Positions 52,850 through 62,300 of a stretch of DNA of 64,000 nt are shown one piece after another; the first letter of the stretch is position 1; every line of letters begins with the position of its first letter. The notes below the pieces were generated by a model, which saw only the letters and a list, made by a program, of their open reading frames with translations, made no database searches and was not told where the DNA came from. Origin of the DNA: an uncultured Flavobacteriaceae bacterium (GTDB taxonomy: Bacteria; Bacteroidota; Bacteroidia; Flavobacteriales; Flavobacteriaceae). The stretch is taken from assembly GCA_947497145.1 (NCBI GenBank), contig CANMFQ010000005.1, positions 211,345 through 275,344 on the forward strand. The letters are read 5' to 3'. Position numbers and translations under genes: made by a program.

Positions 52850-55144
52850 ATGCATTCAGAAATTAAATTTTTGATAGGCAAAAACGCAAGCTACAGTCTA
52901 CTTTGCTTATTTTATTTTGCTGTTTTTTGGGCGCAGGCTCAACAAGCAGCAATTCATGGTACAATTACAGATAGTGATGCCCCCATACCCTTTGCCAATA
53001 TCTATTTAGAAGGTATCTCCATAGGAACCGCTTCCGATGGAGACGGGAAATATCATTTAAAAAACATCCCTGCAGGAAAGTACAAGCTAAAAGCCACCGT
53101 TTTGGGCTACCATAACTTTTCTAAAACCATTTACATACAACCCAATGCGCAATTAAACATTCCTATTACGGTAACACCAGCCTCCGAACAGCTAGAAGAA
53201 ACCGTTGTTACGGGTACGCTTAAAGCAGTTAGCAGGTCTCAAAGTCCTGTTCCGGTAGAAGTGTACAGTCCCACTTTTTTAAAAAAGAATCCTACAGCCA
53301 ATATTTTTGAAGCTTTACAAAACGTAAACGGTGTACGCCCACAAATAAATTGTAATGTTTGTAATACGGGCGATATTCATATCAATGGCTTAGAAGGACC
53401 CTACACACTGGTTTTAATAGACGGCATGCCCATTGTAAGTGGCCTGGGGACGGTTTACGGCCTATCGGGTATTCCAAACTCGCTTATAGAACAAGTAGAA
53501 ATTATTAAAGGGCCCGCATCGAGTCTTTATGGTAGTGAAGCAGTAGGCGGACTCATTAATATCATCACCAAAAACACTTTAGCAGCACCAGTTTTTGCCG
53601 CCGATACCTTTATCACTGATTGGGGCGAATATAATATTGATGTAGGTGGCAAAATAACTATAGGAAAGAAAACTAATTTGCTTTTAGGGCTTAACTATTT
53701 CAATTATGATGCGTTAATTGATAATAACGGGGATAATTTTACTGATTTAACACTGCAAGACCGTATTTCTATTTTTCAAAAATGGAATTTTCAACGCAAA
53801 GACAATCGCATCTTCACCTTGGCTGGGCGTTATTTTTATGAAGACAGATGGGGCGGCGAATTACAATGGACACCAGCTTTTCGCGGCGGTGATGAAATTT
53901 ACGGCGAAAGCATCTATACCAGTCGGTGGGAGGTTTTGGGTAAATACCAACTGCCTGTAAACGAAAAACTGCTTTTATCGTTTTCTTACAACGACCACGC
54001 ACAAAACTCGGTATATGGTGATGTTGCTTATAAGGCCGATCAGCGTATAGGCTTCACTCAATTAACCTGGGATAAAAAAATAAACAAACATGATTTACTG
54101 TTAGGCAGTGCCCTACGCTACAATTATTATGATGATAACACAACGGCTACAGTAGCTGCTGATGAAGTAGTTATTCCGAGTTTGTTTGTGCAAGATGAAA
54201 TTGGCTTTTCTAAAAAACACGCTCTGTTATTGGGCATGCGTTATGACTATGACAAAAGACACGGCAACATTGTTACACCAAGAATGGCATATCGTTTTAA
54301 AATGACCGATAATGACATTATACGCCTCAATGCAGGTACCGGTTTTAGGGTGGTTAATTTATTTACCGAAGAGCATGCCGCCCTTACCGGTGCGCGTGAT
54401 GTTATTGTAGCTGAAACATTACAACCTGAAAAATCATTTAATGTAAACCTCAATTATCTAAAAAAAATATACGCAGACAATGGCACCTTTGCCAATATTG
54501 ATGCCTCGCTGTTTTACACCCATTTTAGCAATGCCATTCTACCCGATTACGATACTAACCCCAACCAAATTATTTATGATAATTTAAAAGGAAAATCAGT
54601 TTCTCAGGGGTTGAGCGTTAATCTTGATGTGGTATTTCCATCTGGTTTTAAATACTTGATTGGGGCTACTTTTCAAGATGTGCGTCAAACAGAAAACAAT
54701 AGCTCAAGTCGTCAAATTTTAACCGAAAGCTATACCGCTACTTGGAATGCAGGTTATAGTTTCAAAAAATTAAACCTAAGTATTGATTATACTGGCAATT
54801 TATATGGCCCTATGCGTTTACCTACCCTTGGCCCAAAAGACCCTCGTAGTGACTATTCACCCGTATGGAGTATTCAAAATATACAGTTTACCTACAAGGG
54901 CTTTGCTAATTTTGAAATTTACGGAGGCGTAAAAAACCTTTTAAACTGGACACCCAACAAAGGCAATCCGTTTATTATTGCCCGTGCAAATGACCCTTTT
55001 GACAAAAACGTAGTCTTTGATTCCAATGGTAATGTAATAGCCACCGCTGACAACCCCCATGCCTTAACTTTTGACCCTAGTTACGTATACGCCCCAAACC
55101 AAGGAATACGTAGTTTCTTGGGGCTACGGTATCGCCTAAATTGA
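52850..55144 (+). CDS. TonB-dependent receptor, probable metal or metal-chelate uptake
   Basis: This 764-residue outer-membrane receptor has a signal peptide ending near FWAQAQ. A carboxypeptidase-regulatory domain (about 35-105, IHGTITDSDAPIPFANIYLEG) precedes a plug (about 120-240, with RPQINCNVCNTGDIHINGLEG, VLIDGMPIVSGL and GSEAVGGLINIITKN). The barrel ends IRSFLGLRYRLN. The CNVC motif is a recurrent feature of this receptor subgroup. A DtxR-type operator in its promoter and the ZIP transporter nearby make a metal or metallophore ligand likely (inference). Confidence 0.92.
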   Translation: MHSEIKFLIGKNASYSLLCLFYFAVFWAQAQQAAIHGTITDSDAPIPFANIYLEGISIGTASDGDGKYHLKNIPAGKYKLKATVLGYHNFSKTIYIQPNAQLNIPITVTPASEQLEETVVTGTLKAVSRSQSPVPVEVYSPTFLKKNPTANIFEALQNVNGVRPQINCNVCNTGDIHINGLEGPYTLVLIDGMPIVSGLGTVYGLSGIPNSLIEQVEIIKGPASSLYGSEAVGGLINIITKNTLAAPVFAADTFITDWGEYNIDVGGKITIGKKTNLLLGLNYFNYDALIDNNGDNFTDLTLQDRISIFQKWNFQRKDNRIFTLAGRYFYEDRWGGELQWTPAFRGGDEIYGESIYTSRWEVLGKYQLPVNEKLLLSFSYNDHAQNSVYGDVAYKADQRIGFTQLTWDKKINKHDLLLGSALRYNYYDDNTTATVAADEVVIPSLFVQDEIGFSKKHALLLGMRYDYDKRHGNIVTPRMAYRFKMTDNDIIRLNAGTGFRVVNLFTEEHAALTGARDVIVAETLQPEKSFNVNLNYLKKIYADNGTFANIDASLFYTHFSNAILPDYDTNPNQIIYDNLKGKSVSQGLSVNLDVVFPSGFKYLIGATFQDVRQTENNSSSRQILTESYTATWNAGYSFKKLNLSIDYTGNLYGPMRLPTLGPKDPRSDYSPVWSIQNIQFTYKGFANFEIYGGVKNLLNWTPNKGNPFIIARANDPFDKNVVFDSNGNVIATADNPHALTFDPSYVYAPNQGIRSFLGLRYRLN

Positions 55145-55313
55145 TTTTAACCTGCTTTAAATAGAAAACCTATTACGCCTTACAATCACTTCAAACCAAA
55201 ACGTACTAGCGCATTTTTTAAGGTAACCCTAGCAATCACTATAGCTATAGGGGTGCTAACATTAAGAAAACACTTTATTTTACGGTGCTTTTAAGTCTCA
55301 TCACAAAGTTCTA

Positions 55314-55344
55314 TTGCATACAGCGGGTTTAATGGCTATTTTTG
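55314..55344 (+). promoter_or_regulatory. Bacteroidota promoter of the lycopene cyclase gene
   Basis: TTG (55314-55316) and TATTTTTG (55337-55344) are 20 bp apart. The -7 element covers the TTG at 55342 that the ORF track uses as start, so translation should begin further downstream. Confidence 0.6.
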
Positions 55345-55368
55345 AAAGTACAAATACCAATTACAGCA

Positions 55369-56523
55369 TTGAATGATTCTTTACATTACGACTATATCAT
55401 AATAGGTGCTGGTGCAGCCGGTTTAATGCTAGCCAATGCTATGGGTGAAGATGCTTTTTTTAAGAAAAAAAGTATTTTGCTGCTAGACAAAGATGACAAA
55501 AAAACCAACGATCGTACTTGGTGTTTTTGGGAACGTGGAGCGGGGCAATTTGAATTTCTTGTTTCTAAAAAATGGCATCATATTTTTTTCAAAGGAAAAC
55601 AATTTTCAAAACGCTATAACATCAACCCCTATTGCTATAAAATGATACGGGGTATTGATTTTTATACCGCATTATTACAAAAAATAGCCAAATACCCTAA
55701 TGTTACTTTTAAAAAAACAGCGGTAACCAATGTGGTTGATAACGGAAAAGTAGTAACCGTAACTACCGCAACACAAACATTTGTTGCTAACAAAGTTTGC
55801 AATAGCATTTTTAGCTATAAAATGGCTACCCACCAAAAAAAATACCCTGTTTTACAGCAGCATTTTTTAGGCTGGGTGGTACAAACAGAAAAAGCTGTTT
55901 TTGATGCTGATCAAGCTACCTATATGGATTTTTCTATTCCCCAGCAGGGAAATACCCGTTTTATGTATGTACTTCCTTTTTCTGCAAAAGAAGCCCTGAT
56001 AGAATATACCTTATTTTCAACAGATTTACTACCAAAAGACGCCTATGAAACTGCCCTAAAAGACTACCTCACCAATGATTTAAAATGTAGTGCATATACC
56101 ATAAAAGAAAAAGAAATAGGCAGCATACCCATGACCTGCTATGAGTTTAAAGAACACCACACCAAAAACCTTCGTTATATTGGTACAGCAGGGGGCTGGG
56201 CAAAACCCAGTACGGGCTATACTTTTGCCAGTACAGCACAAAAAATTCCTATTTTAATAGCGCATATAAAAAGTGAAAAGCCGCTAAAAAGTTTGCGTTT
56301 TAAAAATAGGTTCTGGTACTACGATTTATTATTTTTAGATGTGCTTTATAAAGATAATGCCAGCGGATACCACATCTTTGAAACCCTTTTTAAAAATCGA
56401 AGACCGCAACTCATCTTTAAATTTTTAGATGAAAAAACGCGCCTTTGGGAAGATATAAAATACATTGCTGGCTGCCCAAAAAAGCCTTTTATACAAGCAT
56501 TATTTCGAAGATTGTTTTTTTAA
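55369..56523 (+). CDS. crtY: Lycopene cyclase (CrtY-type)
   Basis: This FAD-dependent enzyme forms beta-ionone rings on lycopene. Motifs are the dinucleotide-binding IIGAGAAGLMLANAM, the cyclase hallmark NDRTWCFWE, a middle GNTRFMYVLPFSAKEALIEYTLFS, and GWAKPSTGYTFAST. No in-frame ATG precedes the FAD motif. The ORF-track start TTG 55342 lies inside a promoter -7 element, so TTG 55369 (MNDSLHYDY, 384 residues) is preferred; this choice is tentative. No other carotenoid gene is adjacent, which is unusual since crtY often sits with crtI, crtB or crtZ. Confidence 0.9.
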   Translation: MNDSLHYDYIIIGAGAAGLMLANAMGEDAFFKKKSILLLDKDDKKTNDRTWCFWERGAGQFEFLVSKKWHHIFFKGKQFSKRYNINPYCYKMIRGIDFYTALLQKIAKYPNVTFKKTAVTNVVDNGKVVTVTTATQTFVANKVCNSIFSYKMATHQKKYPVLQQHFLGWVVQTEKAVFDADQATYMDFSIPQQGNTRFMYVLPFSAKEALIEYTLFSTDLLPKDAYETALKDYLTNDLKCSAYTIKEKEIGSIPMTCYEFKEHHTKNLRYIGTAGGWAKPSTGYTFASTAQKIPILIAHIKSEKPLKSLRFKNRFWYYDLLFLDVLYKDNASGYHIFETLFKNRRPQLIFKFLDEKTRLWEDIKYIAGCPKKPFIQALFRRLFF

Positions 56524-56550
56524 GAACGGTATAAAATAACAGAGAGCAAA

Positions 56551-56632
56551 TTCCCCCTAGCCCCCAAAGGGGGAATAACAACCGTGGGAACTCCCCTTCA
56601 AAGGAAAAAAATTCCCCCTTTTAAGGGGCGAC
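56551..56632. repeat. GC-rich palindromic intergenic repeat, left copy
   Basis: The sequence CCCCCTAGCCCCC and AAAGGGGG form a stem. Further palindromic blocks follow (TCCCCTTCAAAGGAA, then CCCCCTTTTAAGGGGCGACAG). A related element (CCCCCTAGCCCC, CAAAGGGG, GTCGCCCCTTCGAAAGGGG) lies at 58724-58788. The local GC content is far above the AT-rich surroundings. This type of element is dispersed in flavobacterial genomes. Confidence 0.75.
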
Positions 56633-56779
56633 AGAGCGAGTTGACGGTACTTGCACTATTTTGCCAAGCTAAATGGCGATGAAGGTATTATGATAGTTTT
56701 CGGTAAAGCTTCTAAAGTATTTGAGGGAGCAGTGAAAAAAATTAGGAATAAACAGTTTACATGAATCCGATAGAAGCAA

Positions 56780-57307
56780 ATGAATAAATATATAAAACAT
56801 ATAATTCTATTATTACACTCTGCGTTAGTTTTTTTTCTAATTGCTTTCGCTAGTGGCTACACCCAGTATACAGATTGTGATTACTATAAACTTAAAAGAT
56901 CTTCTATAATTCCAATTTTAGTAATCGCTCTTTTAAGCTTTGTTGTTGGTTTAGTACTAAAAATGAAAAAAGATACAAGATATATTTTTGTTGTTTCAGT
57001 ATCGATGATTTCATTTTTTTTAATGTCACATTTCTATGAAAAAAAACAACTAGAATTATTAAAAAATAACGATACAATTATTACCAAAGCAATTATTTTT
57101 GATATTGAATATCAACAATTCACAACTTTTATTTTATTTAAAACTACTCCAAAAAAATTTAAAGCATCTAAAGATTTGAAAAAGAAAAGCGATCTAGGAA
57201 ACTTAAAAATTGGAGATACTATTTTAATAAAATACGCTATGGATTGTTATGCCATTTTCAATTTTCATAACCTATCACCAACCAAAGAAGAATTAGCAAA
57301 ATATTGA
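56780..57307 (+). CDS. Small membrane protein of unknown function
   Basis: This is a 175-residue protein with three hydrophobic segments (IILLLHSALVFFLIAFASG, IIPILVIALLSFVVGLVL and YIFVVSVSMISFFLMSHFY) and a soluble C-terminal domain. The domain ends in KIGDTILIKYAMDCYAIFNFHN, a strand-rich pattern often seen in small accessory membrane proteins of flavobacteria. It is very AT-rich compared with crtY before it. It is the first gene of a cassette bracketed by palindromic repeats. An immunity-type role is conceivable but unproven. Confidence 0.65.
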   Translation: MNKYIKHIILLLHSALVFFLIAFASGYTQYTDCDYYKLKRSSIIPILVIALLSFVVGLVLKMKKDTRYIFVVSVSMISFFLMSHFYEKKQLELLKNNDTIITKAIIFDIEYQQFTTFILFKTTPKKFKASKDLKKKSDLGNLKIGDTILIKYAMDCYAIFNFHNLSPTKEELAKY

Positions 57308-57344
57308 AAGAATTTTACCTACCTTAAAAATAGTGAATAGCCCC

Positions 57345-57362
57345 GCTAGTGATAGCGTCAAG
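57345..57362. repeat. Short repeat GCTAGnnnnAGCGTCA, copy 1
   Basis: GCTAGTGATAGCGTCAAG matches GCTAGTACGAGCGTCACG at 58624-58641 and GCTAGGGCAAGCGTCACG at 58808-58825. It overlaps the GTG start of the next ORF. Confidence 0.65.
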
Positions 57363-57543
57363 AATAAAAAAACAATACCGAAAGCTATTTCAAAAAGAAA
57401 GTAAAGCTCAGGAACTAATGGATTACATGGGACAGACAAGGTTTATTGAGAAATTTCAAGTAGACAATATTGATGATTTTTTAACTGTAGTAGTTCCCAA
57501 TCTTAATAATACTAGGCTTTATGGCTTTATAAAAGTAAAATAA
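57349..57543 (+). CDS. Small protein of unknown function (64 aa), possibly a truncated C-terminus
   Basis: The start is GTG inside a dispersed repeat, 15 bp after an in-frame stop. The sequence (KKQYRKLFQKESKAQELMDY, then FIEKFQVDNIDDFLTVVVPNLNNTRLYGFIKVK) has no recognised domain. Its stop overlaps the next ATG (TAATG), so it is translationally coupled to the 361-residue gene, which supports it being expressed. Its size and abrupt start fit the remnant tail of a longer protein, such as a polymorphic toxin tip joined to an immunity gene (inference). Confidence 0.5.
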   Translation: MIASRIKKQYRKLFQKESKAQELMDYMGQTRFIEKFQVDNIDDFLTVVVPNLNNTRLYGFIKVK

Positions 57544-58628
57544 TGTACAAACCACTAGAAAAAATAAATAAAATACAGGGATATAATTTAGAAGTTGAAG
57601 ACCTTTTTTTTCAGGTTAATAAGGAGGATAAGTTTAAAGTTTTCAATAAAAAATACTCAAGTCAAATTGATAAAGAAGTTTTTGGTAATCCCTTTTATTG
57701 GAATGATTATTTAATTTTTTCAAATGTAAATAAATATAAAAGTTCGTTTTGGCTTGAAGGTAAAGAAATCTTTAGGAAAGATTTTCATGCACGTTGTCAA
57801 ATAGGACCTTATTTGATTTCCACTTACAAAAAAGAGCGAAAGAAATACATACAATTTTTAAATAAAGAACTAAAAGTAGTTTTTGAGAAAGAATTTAGAT
57901 CTGGGATTTACTATAGCAACAAAAACTTGCACGTATGTGCTGAAGTTGCATTAGCTAATAAAATCAATGTTTTCCTTGGCTCCGATACTATTAAATTTTA
58001 CACAATAGACATTACCAATCAACAGTGGTCTAATTTAGAAGGAGAAAAGTTTGACGGAGAAGTTTTTCAAATTATAGGTAAATGGAATAATGAGCTTTTG
58101 GTATCTATAGGACGGTTTATACTTGTTTCTTATGACTTAGAAACAGGGAAAGAGCTTTGGAGGATAGATGATTTTATTCAAGAAATATCATCAAATCTAA
58201 TCATTGAATCAAAAAAACGGAAAAGTATTAAATGGCTTCTTGCAGAAGAGGAGAGTAAGGCTTATTTATTGGTTCTAAATTATTTATTCGTGTTAGATTT
58301 AAATCAAAAGAAATCTCAACTCATAAAGGATTATAATAAATTAGCAGAAAAAGAATGGTACTTTGCTAATAGCAGGTTATATGATGAATATATCACTTTT
58401 TCGGGTGCAAATACATTAGGTAAGTTTCCAATGGTCGCAGGTGTAATTGATAGAAACACAAAAGAAATACTTTGGACTACTAAAAGTGAGCCAGGTATTT
58501 ATTTTGAAGAAGCTCCACAAATTAAAGAGGATAAACTGTACATTCTAGATAGTTCTAAAACACTCCATATCTTTGAAAAAGAAACTTTCCCAGCTGGCGC
58601 AAGTAAAAACATTAGTGCGAAAAGCTAG
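57543..58628 (+). CDS. PQQ/WD40-like beta-propeller protein
   Basis: This 361-residue protein has no signal peptide. Repeats of the type FILVSYDLETGKELWRIDD (about 196-214), AGVIDRNTKEILWTTKSEPG (about 299-318) and LYILDSSKTLHIFEKETF (about 333-350) show the blades of a PQQ-like beta-propeller. No catalytic residues can be recognised. It is coupled to the 64-residue ORF (TAATG) and ends two bases into a palindromic repeat. It may be a cytoplasmic binding or immunity protein. It is AT-rich relative to the core genes. Confidence 0.75.
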   Translation: MYKPLEKINKIQGYNLEVEDLFFQVNKEDKFKVFNKKYSSQIDKEVFGNPFYWNDYLIFSNVNKYKSSFWLEGKEIFRKDFHARCQIGPYLISTYKKERKKYIQFLNKELKVVFEKEFRSGIYYSNKNLHVCAEVALANKINVFLGSDTIKFYTIDITNQQWSNLEGEKFDGEVFQIIGKWNNELLVSIGRFILVSYDLETGKELWRIDDFIQEISSNLIIESKKRKSIKWLLAEEESKAYLLVLNYLFVLDLNQKKSQLIKDYNKLAEKEWYFANSRLYDEYITFSGANTLGKFPMVAGVIDRNTKEILWTTKSEPGIYFEEAPQIKEDKLYILDSSKTLHIFEKETFPAGASKNISAKS

Positions 58629-58648
58629 TACGAGCGTCACGCTAGTAC
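58624..58648. repeat. Palindromic short repeat, copy 2
   Basis: GTACGAGCGT and ACGCTAGTAC (58628-58648) form a stem with one mismatch around a single C. It begins in the stop codon of the propeller gene and shares GCTAGnnnnAGCGTCACG with copies at 57345 and 58808. Confidence 0.7.
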
Positions 58649-58723
58649 CTGGGTAATAACGAATATTGATTGTTAAAGGGAAAAAGATAAATGAGCAAGA
58701 AAATAAAAATGAGGCGTAGCACA

Positions 58724-58788
58724 TCCCCCTAGCCCCTTCAAAGGGGAAATTTTTACTCTTGTTGTCGCCCCTTCGAAAGGGGATTTCC
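58724..58788. repeat. GC-rich palindromic intergenic repeat, right copy
   Basis: CCCCCTAGCCCCTTCAAAGGGG and CGCCCCTTCGAAAGGGGAT each fold back on themselves. The GTCGCCCC part is inverted relative to GGGGCGAC in the left copy (56551-56632), while the CCCCCTAGCCCC part has the same direction. Confidence 0.75.
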
Positions 58789-58807
58789 ACTCCTGCTGTT
58801 ATCCCGC

Positions 58808-58825
58808 GCTAGGGCAAGCGTCACG
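58808..58825. repeat. Short repeat GCTAGnnnnAGCGTCA, copy 3
   Basis: GCTAGGGCAAGCGTCACG matches copies at 57345 and 58624. Its inner AAGCGT/ACGTTT can pair with one G-U. Confidence 0.65.
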
Positions 58826-59273
58826 TTTGTGCCGTTGAACAAATTAAAGTTTATCCATTTCATAACTATATAATAACGCTATTTTACTTGTTTTTTTCTT
58901 ACTTTTATTATCACGAGTAGGGTGCTCGTACTAACGAGGGTCACTATAAAGATTACCTAAAGAAGAATCTACTATCCGCTATCCAAATCCTTTGTTTATA
59001 AAGATTTATTTCGAGAGATTATAACCTAATAACGCTTGCAATATTAAAAACATTAGCGAGTTAGGGAGAGGTGCGTCTAATTTCTAAAATAATGCAATTT
59101 TGGTCGAAAAATTAAAAAATGCCATATTAATTCTCTAAAAATAAACAGAAAATTTTCATAATCCATACTCACTATCTGTGCTTGATAATTTGAAAATGAA
59201 CATTCCTAAATTTATACAAGCAATGAATAATGCGGATTAATGAGAGTCTAGTGTGTGTTTCTACGCTGCATTA

Positions 59274-59301
59274 AAAACGGGGTTAAAATTGACCCCGTTT
59301 T
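59274..59301 (-). terminator. Intrinsic terminator of the large surface-protein gene
   Basis: AAAACGGGGT (59274-59283) pairs with ACCCCGTTTT (59292-59301). On the minus strand the stem ends in a T-run, 20 bp after the stop of the gene at 59321. Confidence 0.85.
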
Positions 59302-59320
59302 ATTAGTTTGTAAATTGGTT

Positions 59321-62300
59321 TTAGTGTTTTATGGCCAACTGTTTTTGATACTGCAAACCATTCTCATCTAATGTTTTTAAAAAATAGATTCCGTTAGAGA
59401 GCATGCTGACATTAATATGAAAAGTACCGTCAGTATCGGCATTATTTGAGGGCACCGAAAGCACAACTCTTCCATAGACATCATAGATCATAAGGTTATT
59501 TACTATTTTTTTACCAGTGTCTGATTTAAAGCTTACCTGAACAATATCTGCCGCAGGATTTGGTGATAATTTTAAAGTGCTGGTCAACTTTGATGTTGAG
59601 CCCGCATTTGTTGTAATTGATAGGCGAGGAAATTTTAAGGATTCATCTGAGGCAAAAGCCACATCGTTACCATTACTTTGCTTAACAATCAAAGTCAATT
59701 CTCCGCCGGTAGACAAGTTGGTAACATCTAAATTCCAAATTTTTGTTTGTCCCAAGGCATGGATACCGCTTATTGATGCTAGTGCATTGTTAACAGCAAC
59801 CGGTTTATTACTTCCATCAAGTCCTGTCTCTGTCCAATTAGAAGTATTACCTAAAAAGACTTCAATTGTACCATAACCTGGATCACTTGTTACATACATT
59901 TCTAATCGAGCATGTGTAATGACACCCGTAAAATCTTTTGTATCAAACTTGAGGTAGGTTTCTCGTTTGCCTTTTTCCACTCGGAGAATTGGTCCTAAGG
60001 GTTGCGGATTATCCATTCCTTCAATATAAGTTGCGGCAATAAGATTGGCATCATTTTCTGGTGGTATGTTACAATCTGGAGCTAACCCTCCATCACTAAT
60101 AATCCACCCAAAATCACCAATAAGTTTTAATCTAGCATCTTTACCAATACAGTATTGGCTATTTCCTGCATTAAATGTAACTCCATTTTGTAAATTTTGA
60201 CCGCTCCACCCCTGCAACAAGCTATCGTAATTGGCAATAGACAAATTGGTTCTACTCAGCATATGTTCCATATCAACAACATTATTAACTTTCCAATTTC
60301 CTATATCTTGATTAAAATTTATGGCTCCATTTAGCATAAAGTCCATGTGAGTTACATTGTCTACATCCCAACCGCTAATATCTTGGTTAAAGGAATCAGC
60401 AGCTTGGAACATAGCTCCCATAGAGGTCACCTTACTTACATCCCATTGACTAATGTTTTGATTAAATGATCTTGCAAAGGTAAACATGCCTGCCATACTT
60501 TCTACATTTCCTACGTCCCAGCTGCTAATATCCTGGTTGAAAGAGGTATTGCCACCAAACATTTGATCCATAAACTTTACCTTACTAACATCCCAGTCAC
60601 CTATATCTTGATTAAAATCGGTGCCACGAAACATCTCTCGCATATTAGTAACGTTAGAAACGTCCCATGTATAAATTTCACTGGAGTTAAAATTAGAAAA
60701 GGCGAACAACTCACTCATGTTAGTTACATTTGAAACATCCCAATCATTAAAAATAGAACCTGTAATACTATCGCAATCTCTAAACATACCAGCCATAGAA
60801 GATACCCTTGATAGGTTTGGTGCGTCATATGCCACAACTTTTAGGTTTTTACAGCCTGCAAAAGCATATTCCATGGAACTCCATTTAATGTCGCCCCATT
60901 GTTGTATTTGAAGAAGCTTTTCAGCATCAGCATATCCATCCATAATCATCCTCGGAAAGACACCTCCGATGGAAACGGTATAGGTACCCTCTACAGAATA
61001 GGTATGGGTTATGTCTCCAATAACATTGGTATCACTATTACCATCACCCCAGTCAACGTTATAATTGTACGTTTCGCCAGCAAAGGTAGAAACCTTAATT
61101 TGATTGTCATTTGAAAACCCTGGATTATCAGTTTTCCATACGGTTATGAATGGCAATGAGGGTTCTGTTATTCCATTGGTGGTAATCATTAATTTTGGAG
61201 CCTTTGCGGTTTCATCTGAAGCAAAAGCAACATCATTACCATTTCGGTGTTTTACAATTAGGGTTAAATGTCCATCCACAGGAAGCATTTCTGATGACAA
61301 AACCCAAACTACAGTTTGCCCTAAAGCAAAAGTACCGTTTACAGAAGCAAGTGCATCGCCAGTTGCTATTGGTTTGTTGCTTCCCGTAAGCCCTGTTTCT
61401 GTCCAATTAGAATGGTTTCCTAGAAAAACATCTACGGTGCCTTGGCCAGGGTCTTCAGAGACTACCATTTCTAATCTAACCTTGGTAATGGCACCATTTA
61501 GTTCGCTCAAATCAAACTTCAAATAGGTTTCTCTATTGCCTTCTTCTACCCTTAATATCTGACCTTTAGGGCTTGGGTTGCTTGAACCTTCAAGATAGGT
61601 TGCTGTCAATAAATCTGCTTCAAAATCCATAGATGAGCCACAGAAAGTCAATGCTGTTCCATAATCAAGGCAGTTTCCTGTGTTTCCAGAAATACTTACC
61701 GAACCATTAACAATAGATTCAGCTTTACATACTGCTTCTATGGCACAATTTGATAATTTTCCATTATCAACAATTACTAAATCTCCCCATATTTTATCTA
61801 TGTTGGAGATGCCAGTGATATCTGTTAAATTAGTGTTGTCGATTATTTTGACGTTACCAAAAGTTTCAGCGACTAAAGAGAGCCCATTTAAATTAGAGAG
61901 AACTGTATTTGATTTAATGTCAAAACCTAGACCAACATAAGACACATTAGAAAGACCGTCTATATTTTCAAGCGCAGGATTAGATGTTATATTTAAGAAA
62001 TTATCAATATATTGAATGGATGATAAGCCGTCTAAATTGGTTAACGAAGCATTGTTTTTGATAATCAAGTCGTCTTGAATTGATGTTAGAGAAGAGAAAC
62101 CATTTAAATTGGTTAATGATGCATTGTTTTCAATAATTATATTACCAATACTACCATTAAAACCTGAACCAAGTAAACTAAGACCGTTTACATCTGACAA
62201 ATTAGAGTTATTTGAAAGAACAATTTTAGACGCATCAGTTAATGCTGACAACCCATCCAAATTGGTTATTTTCGTATTTTTTATTTCTATTTCTCCACCC

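Larger units (their letters stand above)
58629..59320. other. 692-bp intergenic region with repeats
   Basis: No gene was found. It holds the right-hand GC-rich palindromic element (58724-58788), the third GCTAGnnnnAGCGTCACG copy (58808-58825), a looser relative (GTGCTCGTACTAACGAGGGTCAC, near 58920), AT-rich sequence, and the terminator at 59274-59301. It is the right border of the cassette that begins near 56551. Confidence 0.6.
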
